64,000 nucleotides of DNA from the NCBI RefSeq assembly GCF_910592395.1, contig NC_088323.1, forward strand, positions 13,937,501 to 14,001,500, read 5' to 3'. The DNA is from Lineus longissimus (Eukaryota; Nemertea; Pilidiophora; Heteronemertea; Lineidae). The translations under genes and the position numbers were made by a program. This document shows, one piece after another, positions 46,549-57,323 of the stretch; the stretch's first letter is position 1; the number at the start of each line of letters is the position of its first letter. The notes below the pieces were generated by a model, which worked only from the letters and a program-made list of their open reading frames with translations, was not told the origin of the DNA and searched no databases.

Positions 46549-46759
46549 TTCAAACCACAAGGTGCTTGTGATTTACGGCGCATACAGCGCACCATATAAC
46601 GAGGATTCCCAAAGACCTTGTCACCAGGAGTACTTCATGCGCACAACAATGCACACTACTAATATGAAAAACTCTCACCTGCGGTTCAGGTAGCCACCCT
46701 GTAGCCAAGTTAGATTTTTCCGGGGATTTCCGCGGAATCCGCGTTTTATAACAGCCGGT

Positions 46760-47840
46760 TGTGTCGACAGGTGTGTTGGTATCTAAACTGAGTTGGTCAA
46801 TGGTAATGACCTCAAAATAGGTCTATTTCTGGTGTTTTGAGTGATACCAGATTGCATTCCTGTGTCTGAAGATGCTGTGTAGTGGGCATTTGGTCAGTTG
46901 TATCCTGTATAGGCCTACTAAATAGAAGAAGAACTCTGGCAGATATTTGTAACATATCTACGGCGGAAACCTTCAAATTCATAGAGCTGGTACAGGATCG
47001 ACCAGGGATATGGGATGTCACGACTAAAGAATAAAAGAACAAGCATATCAAATCCCTAAATAAAATCGAAATTGCCCTTCTCTTCCTCTGAACAAGCACT
47101 GTCAGCATATCAACAGTAGCCATCTTTGTATTTTCCATCCAGAATCATCAAGGTCAAGGGGATTTTATTCTTGGGTAGACCACCGCAGATGCATGGATTC
47201 AATTAAAATAGAGAGTTAGATGTTAGTCTGTATGTGCACTGTTTAGATACCTCACCATCTTGGCCAGATCTGCCATCAATACTTGGTGACCTAGAACTTT
47301 AAATAGTGTGTAGTCTGTGTCCGCCTTCACCTACTTCCTAGTATCATTATTATTCCCAGGTCCACGTGACCCATGTAACTTCCTTCTTCAATAAAGTAGT
47401 CAGATTGCATTTAGAATTTACAGTACACCCGATTTCCACGAGCTTACGATCTCGTAAGATACTTATATGCTTTTTTATTCTAAAACACTATCCCAAAGTA
47501 AGATCAGGATTGTGTAGGTAAGGATACAGGTATAGTTAGGACGGACTGTATTTCATTTGCAGACCAAAATGATATTTTGATGCCTTGTGTAACAAGAAAA
47601 CATAATTTCTAAATTTTACAAGACGAAGTCTCACCAAGGAATATTTATCATGTGATTGAACACGACAACACCACAAGCCCGGAAATAACAAGCCTCGGTA
47701 AGCCTCGGTTTAGCAGCCATCTTGGAAAATATAAGTGTTACGTCTAGCAATATGCATATATCATCTCCATATCGTGCGTATTATCGCCATTTATGTCATG
47801 ACGTTAATTCCCAATAAATACGCACAACTCCGACGACTTA
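46760..47840. other. Unassigned stretch
   Basis: No gene or repeat recognised; one YY1-like GCAGCCATCTTGG at about 47713. Confidence 0.4.
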
Positions 47841-48565
47841 AGGCCTGTGTACACTAGAAAATATATTAGCAACATTTTTACAACATTTCCAGCTGCAACA
47901 AATGTTGCAAAAATGTTGCGTAGTGTGTACCGAGCGTCTTACAACATGTTGTAAAATTGTTGTAAAATTGTTGCAAATTAAATGCAATACAAATCTTTGT
48001 TGCATGTTGTAAAAATGTTGCAAACTCTTCAGCCAATCAGAAATAGGATTTGCGTCATGTGATCTACCTGAGGTCATGTGACTTGAACAAGAAGCTGGTA
48101 TAGCAACTCTCAAGTGAGTGTCTTACTTCGTAATGGGTGGTGAAACCTTTTCAAGAAGTTTCATCCATTTGCAGAAAGTTTTTGTATGATGGCTTGTCAG
48201 TCAGCCGCAACTCCTTTAACAGGCAGTGATATGCCCCATGATCCACCCTCAATTTGATCCAGGGCCTGGTCCATATTCTCTTTGGTTTATTTCGCCGCCT
48301 CTTCCGCCTCTCAACTTAAAATTGCTGCAGAAGCACTCAAAACACATCTTTTCTCCTTGGAATCATCCATTTTCCCTCCAAAATACCTATTTCCCTTTGT
48401 TCCCACTAAAAAGTGTGCAACAATTTACCAACATGTTGTAAAAATGTTGCTAATTTGTTGCTATTTTCTTGCTAGTGTACACAGGGCCTTGAAGGGCTTG
48501 TTGCTAAATTGTTGTAGAAATGTTAGTAAAATGTTGCTAATATTTTGCTAGTGTACACCCTGCTT
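47841..48565. mobile_element. TIR element related to 12691-13378
   Basis: Left AGGCCTGTGTACACTAG is mirrored by CTAGTGTACACAGGGCCTT near 48470-48492 and again by CTAGTGTACACCCTGCTT ending at 48565. TTGTTGCAAAAATG-type blocks fill both ends. The interior shares CATGTGATCTACCTGA and CCCTCCAAAAT with the element at 12691. TA flanks the outermost ends. Confidence 0.75.
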
Positions 48566-48778
48566 TATGGTACCGCGAGTACAGCCTGGTCGACACCATC
48601 AAGCTTGTCCGAATCGTTCGTGAAGCTGCAACATGAAATTGATATCTTTTTGGAAAATTTCGCAGTCATTTCTAGTGTAGACAGGGGTGAAAAATGTTTG
48701 AAAAAAGCAACATGTTTAAAGAGTAAGTAGATTAGAGTCACATTGCTTTTCATTACTGTAGTCACAGCGAGCATTTAA

Positions 48779-51700
48779 GTGTCAGTCCATGATACCACCA
48801 TGCAGAGGGTGGCAAGGTGGGGGTCAACCGTTTTTAACGAGATTAGGTATGCAAGATCCTTCCACTAAGACATCATTACACAGCAATTGATGACTCTCAA
48901 AAATCACTAGCAACCGAGTTAGGGGCAGGCCTAGTTAGGGGGCTTGTTTTAGCTTTTTTCCCCCTATTTTTTGTGTATTTTTGGGTCAATGTTGGGCACT
49001 CCTGCAGAGACTAAAAAAAATAGCTGGATTTTCCCCCTTTGTATGATGGAAGTATTTGATGAGATCTTCCATTCTGCAACAGGTCATTGAGTAACACTTC
49101 ATACTTTGGTCGTGCTAGGCCTAGTAATTATGCATACCTAGGGGCAGTGCTTAGGAAGAGCTCTCTATCGACGCTCATATCTCCAACACTGCAGGTCTTT
49201 GAATGCTGTGGCTTGCACATGATAAAGGTAATGATACATACTTTCAAAATCAGAAATAAAATTTCCGGCCGCTTTTACTGTTTTCCCAGGATAAACCAAG
49301 GAAAAAGTGCTATTTTCCACCAAAATGACACTCATTGGCTAGTGCTGCCACCTTGTGTACACTTGATGAATTATAAAATAAATGCATAATGAACACGTAA
49401 TTTATGCTTGGTGCTGGCCATGAGGATTAACAGTTACTGTTAACCACCATGATCACCCCCCCCCCCCCCCATGCCTAGGCCTACTAACCTATTTTAAGTA
49501 GGCCTACCGGTAAATAACTCCACTTGCATTTTCCCCCCCAAAAAAGAACAAGCTCATCACTACAAATTTGCCCTTGATGAAAGCCCTTTGGGGAATTGGG
49601 CCCCATAGGTCCTGAAATGCTGATTTGAATTTCAAATAACATTTCGGCCTTGGCCTACCTGATGGCAACGTAATTGAATAAGCTACATGTAGGCCTTCTT
49701 ACAGTCCGAAAACCTAAAGAAACCCCCCTGTTGGTGAGGATGCTAATGTTGACCCATTCATTAGCCTGTGTCATGCTGCCAGAGCATGTTGTAAGGGTTG
49801 GCCCCCCCCCCCCCCCCCCATGGCTAAGGCACCTGAAGGACATGTGGTATGACCTACTAATACATCTTTATCAACCCATGCAGGGATCATCCTGTTCCTA
49901 AGAACCTTGCAGAAGTGCTCATTTCACATACTAGTAACACCTTCCATTGCTAAGGAGCCAATTGACCAAAGGTGCAGTTCCTACTGTAATTACTGTTTGA
50001 TGAGGACAACCCTGCAGTTGGCTGCACCGTCAGAGTACTGCTATTGGAAGTTTTTAGCTCCTTGGTTGGCGGTGAAATGTTTTCCTGGAGTTGCTCTAGC
50101 ATTGGCTAAATTGTACATATACATGTACTGGAATGGAGAAGTTTTTCATGAACTGAGTTACGGTACTGTCCAGTCCCATAGGAGAGATCACAACTTTCCA
50201 CATGCTACACTTGTACCTGTCTGCAGAGGACAGTGCTGCCACCTAAGAAGCAGGGATACTTTTTTTTACAAATGGGTGATTTATTTACAAGCTAATATAA
50301 TGATACATAGAAAAAAGGCTTTTTTTGCAGACAATAGCCAAACCACTACTAACCACTACTAGGGAGGGACCAATACTAGTAACACCTCATTTACGGTACT
50401 ACATGTCAGGCCCAAGTGCAGGATAGTATCAGGAGAGAGTCCCACTTTCCAGTAGCAGGCTTGGTTGTTCAAAACTGACATTAGCGCTACTAAGTATACT
50501 GACATTAAAAATCTATCTTGGCATTTACAATTGTTTACTGAAAGCCAAAGTTCAAATTTATCCCAAGATATCGCTATAAAATCATTTTTTAACCAAGCCC
50601 CGCATTTTACCTCATGAACCATCCGCTAGATATACTAGAACATCAAATCTGGATGTCCTTCATATTGCAGGTTATGTTAGTCAAGGGAGACAAAAACACA
50701 GCATGTAACAGTTTTAGGAAATGCACCATGTATTTTTTTTAGAAAAAGAGAGATGTATTGTAGAATGCGAACAATGCATTTGCAATCAATGGCGTGGAAA
50801 ATCTCAGGTCAAGCCTGATGAATGTACATCCAATAAAGTCGTACCCTTTCATTCTAAATCAAGAATTCTTGATGTGTAGCTGACAACTTTCACTGGGCTA
50901 ATTCTGCCCAGTCATGACTCAAAGACCAACATTTCAGAAAATCTGTCTCCACCCTCTTATCATTTCTCTCTCCCAGCTCAAGAGTGCTTGACCAGCAGTC
51001 CTTATGATACTGTTGCAACAACATTACTCATCAAATTATTACTCATCTGAGATCATCTTAGATGATTATTATTCGGAGTATGTTGCAAAATACAAATAAT
51101 ACCTCAGTTCGATTATTCACAACTAGACTAGGCAGTTTGTCTCAAAACATCCAAATACATGTAGTACCTTACGAATCCGCAAGGGACGCGTTAACAATAA
51201 TGTTGCAAAATGACTGTAAAAAATTGGTCGCACTGATCGTAAACATTGTCTTATTTTTCAAGATGAGAGTATGTTGATGATAAGAAAACGTACACCACAA
51301 ATAATAGACCAGTATTCCTTAAAGGACCAGTATAGTAACTAAGGGCAATATTACCAAGCCCTCGGCTGCATAGTCACCTCCTATTCTGCACAAAGTTTCC
51401 ATCATCAAACTGCACAAAAAAGGGAAAAATTCAAAAACTGACGAAACTATCATGTATATCTGACTTGAGAGATTGCCCTTCTGTCCCGTCTGCTGGGTTT
51501 TCTAAGGCGTCGGCTGGTCGAACAGAGGAAGAGGCAACAGCGGACTGAAAAAAGATATTGATGGAGAATCAGGTTTGGCTTAGAATCCCTCCTTGCCAAG
51601 GAGATGGGAGCCAGAATGGCATTAAGGTTTTCAGCTTAGTCCCTCCTCTCTCATCAGTGACCTTCTTACATGTAAGTCAGTCGCTGCAGGCAGAATTAAC

Positions 51701-53434
51701 CAATATTCACTTTGGCTTGCCCCGAATCTTCTCCCCTTTTTTTTCATTCAACTCACCTCTGTATCCATGGGTGCTGGTTCTACTTCTGCTTCTACATTTG
51801 CCACAGATACTCGATGTTTAGCCTCACATCCTTTACACAGAGCTGAAAAGGCACCAGATTATGGGGGTAATGATAATATGATGTGCAATATATAATAGTG
51901 TGAGGACATGATGATGATGATAGACTTGTTTTGATAATGCGACCGGACATGCTGATTTTGTACGGCAGTGAAGCATGACCTCCAGTGGCACTGGCAGGGA
52001 ATCATAACTGGGACTTCCTGATCATCAAGCCAAGGCTCCAATCAACTTTCTAGGAAGAACACAAGTGAAGTGGTAAATCGTTATCACTCAGTTGGTTTTG
52101 CACCAAAGTTAGGTTTAGTCAGAGTGGGTATCATTACAGGCCTACTGCTTCTTTTCTACTTCAGTGATTTTGAGACTGATCCCTTACCTGAGCCAACTGG
52201 GACAAAAACTCCCCACTTGATGTATATTTCCCGAGACATCACTCGATGAACTGAACCACCATCTTTTTCTGCGCTTCCGACTTGTTTTAGAGGGTTGATG
52301 AAGTGGGTGCTGGCATCTCCTTTGCTGATTCCATGATAAACTCAACTTGTATCGGTGGTTCGGGCATATTGTGGTGTCCAGAACTGGAGAACTCATATCA
52401 AACACGCCAGCACGAAGTGCTATGAGATCCCATTCACTTTTGACTTGACTGGCTTTCCTGGAGGACATCCAACGCATCAAATGGGAGTGCACGTCCTTCT
52501 TACATTGTTTCAAGGGGATCACACTCTTGTCATTGGGGTATGAAGCGTCAGTACCACACTCGATATCCTTGGATATGACAGCAAATCCACATTTCAACTG
52601 TGATTTTTCAGGTTCCATTTTCAATAGACTATCACACAATGTACACGTGCATGTACACAATGCATTGTAACTGTAACTGTTGTTGTTGTTGTCGTTGCTG
52701 GTGTACGTTTCCGCCTAGACCGCTAAGCCTCCACAGGGGTAATAAAGGCCTCTAGGTTGTTTGAGGGAGTGTGTGGGAGGGGCAAGGGAGAGGGGGGTTC
52801 ACTAACATCTAAAAATGTAATTTTATTTGGAAAGCATGTGTATTTCGTCAGTTATCTGAGGGAATGGGCAAAAAATGGGCACCAGTGAGAAGGGCGGGAC
52901 TCGACCCCCTCACCGGAAAACCGTAAGGGCGGCCGGATTTTTTTCTTTTGCAAATTAAAAAACAGCATTCTGACTTCCTTACCTGGAAGTGGCGTCACCT
53001 AAAAAACTGCAGTGTTGGAGCTAAAGGAGAGTTAAAATTGCCTTTTTACTGAAATTTGAGATTGCATTGTTTTTGGGACGTACTGTACCTGTCATTAAAA
53101 TGTACCTGGGGCAAAACAAAAGGCATGAAAAGGTAGCTCAGATCATGTACTTTCAATTGCAATAGGCGGTGTTAGTGATAATTCTGTTTGATGCACGAAA
53201 ATTGACAAAAGACTTAGCCTATTTTGAGGGATAATGCATGTTTTTTTAAAAGGAAAATGAGTAGGAAATGGTTAACAGCCGTACCCCAAAACTGTGGGGT
53301 TATTTTCGAAACCAATCCACCAGCCTTCATAGTACCCTAGGACAGGTCTGTGGTAGAAATTACAACTAGATCTGTTGACCCCCCACCTTGCCACCATTTG
53401 CATGATCCTGCATGGTGGTATCATGGACTGACAC
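48779..53434 (-). mobile_element. 4.66-kb TTAA-flanked TIR element (Kolobok-like)
   Basis: GTGTCAGTCCATGATACCAC (48779 on) is mirrored at 53434 for 27 bp without mismatch, then a 10-bp gap and another 22 bp. TTAA stands outside both ends (48775-48778, 53435-53438). TTAA duplication is typical of piggyBac and Kolobok; the ends do not begin CCC as in piggyBac. It carries a spliced minus-strand gene fragment near its right end. Positions 48840-51430 hold no gene I recognise. Confidence 0.72.
51436..52660 (-). CDS. Cys/His-rich zinc-binding protein, three exons, partial
   Basis: Exon A (52660-52190) encodes CTLCDSLL, LKCGFAVISKDIECG, a Lys/Trp region, TTICPNHRYKLSLSW, RRCQHPLH and, after a one-base shift near 52280, IYIKWGVFVPVGS. 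It ends at GTAAGG. Exon B (51842-51762; acceptor CTTTTCAG, donor GTGAGT) continues in phase: ALCKGCEAKHRVSVANVEAE. Exon C (51548-about 51436; acceptor TTTTTTCAG) adds a Ser/Asp-rich tail ending in TGA. The Cys/His spacing resembles zinc-binding regions of uncharacterised proteins common in marine invertebrates. Function unknown. It lies inside the TTAA-flanked element and may be part of its transposase gene or captured host exons. The start codon was not determined. Confidence 0.55.
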
Positions 53435-53539
53435 TTAAAACGACCCGGAAACTTCTGAGCGGATATCAGGTCGTATATGATTCTATGGGCCCATTTACGT
53501 TTGGCTGGCCATTCCTGCCATAAATGGCTCCACATCACT

Positions 53540-53705
53540 AATTGACCAATCAGCTTACAGAGGAAAGTAGTACTCCAGAAATCGCGCATGCGCAGGGATG
53601 TATTGACCAATCAGCGTGCCCGAAAGCTGCCACGGTAGCAACAACGTACAAGCCTCCTTTGTTTACCCTGGCATGGTTTGAAAACTGTTCTCTGATTGGT
53701 TCTTA
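53540..53705. promoter_or_regulatory. CCAAT/NRF-1 promoter-like cluster
   Basis: Two ATTGACCAATCAGC boxes (about 53541 and 53600) and one CTGATTGGTT (about 53692) surround an NRF-1-type palindrome GCGCATGCGCA (53585-53595). Such clusters mark TATA-less, often bidirectional animal promoters. It lies about 100 bp outside the TTAA element. No adjoining first exon was recognised on either side. Confidence 0.5.
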
Positions 53706-54172
53706 TGTAGTTTATTCGAAGTGCCAGTGCCGTATAAGGAAAAATTACGTCAAGACGATTTTTTTCAAGGTTTATATTATGATAATGCACCGAGTGGAAC
53801 TGGGTCATAACAGTCCGCAAAAGTTGGTGATTTTCGCATTGTTTTAAGAATTTTAATTGATTAAAATGACAGCTATCAGAATAGGTAGGCCTCAAAAACA
53901 TCGCCTAAAATCATATTTAGAATAAGAATATCGGTTTGTCTTTTTGTGAGTCGAAAGTTTTATAGTTACACTATCGAATTTTGTTGGAAACTCACTTTTG
54001 ATAAAAATGACCCCATCGACCTATTTTCCACTTTATCTCGGATCTGGTCCCAGCGAGAAGCGCCTGGTTTTGCCAGAGCGCCTCACATATACATGCAAGC
54101 ACATACATAGGCATAACTAATAATTACAAATAAACATAAGAATAAATATGTATACACACGAGACCAAGCAGG
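53706..54172. other. Unassigned stretch
   Basis: A/T-rich with no recognised gene. Confidence 0.4.
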
Positions 54173-54425
54173 TCACAGTGACCTTGTAAATGGTCCCCAA
54201 AATGACATGGCGTCAATGTTGGCGACATGCCCACCATCACACCTAAACCGGCCGGCAGTCGTAACAACGACAAAAACTGACAAAGCTGCACATGTCGTCA
54301 ACATTGAGCCGACCCATTCTGTGAAAATAAAACGTTTTAACATAGATTTAAAATTTAATCGACTGTCGTTGCGCCTTATATTGAAAGGAAGGGATAGGAA
54401 TTCCAAAGTTTGGGGGTACGGATAA
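54173..54425 (-). pseudogene. LINE ORF2 C-terminal fragment
   Basis: The minus-strand peptide contains LPFNIRRNDSRLNFKSMLKR followed by FIFTEW, the typical C-terminal tail after RT in CR1/L2-like LINE proteins (pattern W-N-S-L-P ... I-R ... F-K-S-L-K). The rest is A/T-rich. The fragment ends at the boundary of the next inverted-repeat structure (54451). It may be the 3' end of a LINE whose main part lies elsewhere. Confidence 0.6.
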
Positions 54426-56107
54426 AAAAGGAAGCCGCAAAAGTTTCAGAATAATATGTATAGTCACAGACTTAGTGCACCCCCCTTATTTCGGGGGAGC
54501 TCCCCGAACCCCCCTACGAGCATATGTTAAGTGCAAGCTCTAACAACTACAGCTGTTACAATGGGGGGGGGGGACACTGCCCCAAACCCCCCTCCGTCGA
54601 CATAGGTTTTAACCAGTGCGTTGGGGGGAAGTCAACTAGCCCTTCTGTGTCATACTGCGGGGGGGGGGGGGGCGATGGATGTCATGATTGATGATGATAT
54701 TATCCAGTGCAATGGGGGAGCCCCCCAAACCCCCCGGTGGACAGTCAACTAGCCCTTCCATGTCATTTACCGCTGGGGGGGGGGGGCGATGGATGTCATC
54801 TGTACTTGTGATAGTTGTGCAAATAAAGAATTTGAATTTGAATTTGATATTATCCAGTGCAATGGGGGAAGCCCCCCAAACACTCCCCCCCCCCCCCCCC
54901 ATTGCCATTGGACAGTCAATTAACCCTTCCGTGTACCCACTCACTGGGTCATTTTGAGCCTATAGGCCTGCCATTATGACATCAAAATAAATTGGTTTAA
55001 ATTGTCTTTGGACTTGGTTGTGACTGCCAAGTCAAGTGCCAGTGCCACAAAATGCCAAAAATAATTATTGCGAAAGGTCGTGTTATGGAAAAAGTCTCTA
55101 TGTATGTTCTGAATGGTAATAATGATTAATTGAATTGGTTTACTGCTGTTAAAATTACTAAACATTGCAAGAAATTTGGGAAATTTGAAAGGAAGAATCG
55201 AAATCGTGTCTTCATTCGTGTGCGGACGCCACTGAAGCAGACGGCCGAAAGTACTTTGTTCTCTGTCCGCTAGGCTGCAGAATCTAGATGGTGTATATTG
55301 AGAGTTCGGCCAATTTGCCAACTGAGACTTGTTTCACGAATAATCTGCGCGAGTTTTGATTGAATTCCGCAAATAAACAGCACTTTTGTACAGGATTTAA
55401 GCTGTTAAGGCGGACGTGCAAATGAAATTCTTCCTGAAGTATGTCAAACATATACAATAGAACCCCCCTAAAATTGTTGGGATTATTAGGCCACGGCCGA
55501 TGTTGAAATGATTCCGCAGTGGTGTATATATTGGCAAAAGAAAAAAAGTCAATGTCACGTGACCTCGGCAAAATTGAAACAAAACGTCGGCATTCTTGTG
55601 AGTAATGCGTGATTTAGACGGCAGTTTTTCTAATTAGAATACAAATAAATGTTTCCTGATTTTTCAGGCATGTGTCGGGGGAGGGGGGGAAAGGCCCCCC
55701 GAACCCCCCTAAAATTGAAATTAATTCTTGAAAATCAGCCAATGGGGCGCGACTGGAGCGACGCACAGACAAATGAAACTACCCCGCATATTCATCAGCG
55801 CCATTTTTGACCAAAAATTTTTGTTTCAAGCTATACAGAGAATTTCTAATGGAAATGCACTAAATTCCTTCACGCATGTATAGCTTACGCACCCCTACCA
55901 AAAGGGGGTGTAAAATCTTGATTGCCGCAACAACAAATTATCTCCCCTTTTCGTATATAAATTATGGAAAAATAAAAACTGACGAGTCAAAATCCGGAAC
56001 ATCATTAAATAAATCATGCATAGAAACTAAGTCATTGATTTCCCGACGATATGAGAGAGCCAACAGGGATAAAATATGCAATCTATTTACATAAGGTATA
56101 TCAGGGC

Positions 56108-57150
56108 CTAGAATGTGTCGCGTGACATCCTTTGTACTCGCTCAATCGATTCAAGGTCACGTCTAATATGTGTGTCAAACATTATTGTACCGTATTCCAG
56201 GCGACTACGTACAAGCGATTGATAAAGCATTTTATACAAATTAGCATTGGCATTACGTCCACAAACTCGGCGAATCATACCCCAAATTACAATAGAATCC
56301 ATGTGGCTCGCCCATAACATGTCTGATTGGAAATGAACACCCAATACTCTGAATTTGTCAACTTTTGACAGAACATAACCATTTATATTATAATAGAACA
56401 TGATGCGGTGTAATTTCCTCGTGATACTCATGTAAACACATTTATCAGGACTGAAGTTCATGCCCCATTTCTTGCTCCAGGCACATATATTTTCAAGGTC
56501 AGTTTGGAGCTGAAGAGAAACAGCAATTGACTTGATCTCCCTATACATTTTAGAGTCATCAGCAAAAATATCCAGGATTGATGAGTTATCAATTACCTCA
56601 GCAAGATCATTAACATATGATAAAAATAAAAGAGGTCCCAAAATTGAACCTTTAGGGACGCCAGACGTAACATTCAAAAGTGAAGATTCCGAACCACCTA
56701 AAACTCTCTGTCCCTTGTTACCTCGATACGATGACAGCCATGCCAATAACCGGCCACAAATCCCAAAAGATTGGAGTTATGTAACAGAAGATTGTGAGGT
56801 AACGAATCGAAAGCTTTAGCATAATCCAAATAAATAACATCTGTCTGACCACCATTGTCTAATATTTCACCAATTCTATGCTGTACCTGGACTAACTGGG
56901 TTGTGGTAGAACGTTTGCTACAAATACCATGTTGACCCTCGTCAAAAAGTGGATATAGTTTTGGGTAGATCCAATTGTATATGCATCGTTCCATGACTTT
57001 AGACACAACCCTTGGACACAACCGACAATAAAGATACAGGTCTATATACAGTAGTTAGAAATTAGTTGTTTGTCACCCCTTTTATAGACAAACACAACAT
57101 TGGCTATCTTCCAAACATCAGGCAAGATGCCAAGCTGCATGGAAATATCT
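56108..57150 (-). pseudogene. LINE reverse transcriptase fragment
   Basis: Minus-strand CR1-like RT: RVVSKVMERCIYNW (about 57010), IYLDYAKAFDSLPHNLLL (motif A, about 56840), GVPKGSILGPLLF (motif B, about 56660), the active site FADDSKMY (about 56560), CVYMSITRKLH and the thumb to SIERVQRM (about 56120). Upstream sequence to 57150 still resembles RT fingers (LPDVWKIANVV). A frame shift at about 56740 divides it. Endonuclease and ORF1 are missing. C-terminal LINE sequence may extend to about 55800. Family role: target-primed reverse transcription. Dead. Confidence 0.82.
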
Positions 57151-57163
57151 ATATAATAATACT

Positions 57164-57323
57164 GGAAGGGGGACGAATAAAGTCACACTTAGAGGTGTTG
57201 GATCGCCTTGAAATTTTGCATGAATGGTGGTGACACCTTAATAATACGGAAGGGGGACGAATAAAGTCACACTTAGAGGTGTTGGATCGCCTTGAAATTT
57301 TGCATGAATGGTGGTGACACCTT
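57164..57323. repeat. Two-copy tandem repeat, 84-bp period
   Basis: GGAAGGGGGACGAATAAAGT to GGTGACACCTT (76 bp) occurs at 57164-57239 and 57248-57323, identical by eye. Confidence 0.9.

Larger units (their letters stand above)
44500..46759. mobile_element. Outer TIR element of a three-level nest
   Basis: ACCGGCTGTTATAAAACGCG and the following GGATTCCGCGGAAATCC at the left (44500-44547) are mirrored at 46713-46759. Flanks are TTGA and TTGT, so no exact target duplication. It contains the 467-bp-family MITE at 45020-46548. Remaining own sequence is about 730 bp, without a recognised gene. Confidence 0.8.

Noticed and set aside
49907-50362. 151-codon plus-strand open frame
   Set aside because: No recognisable domain, contains low-information composition, and runs antisense to the orientation of the gene in the same element.
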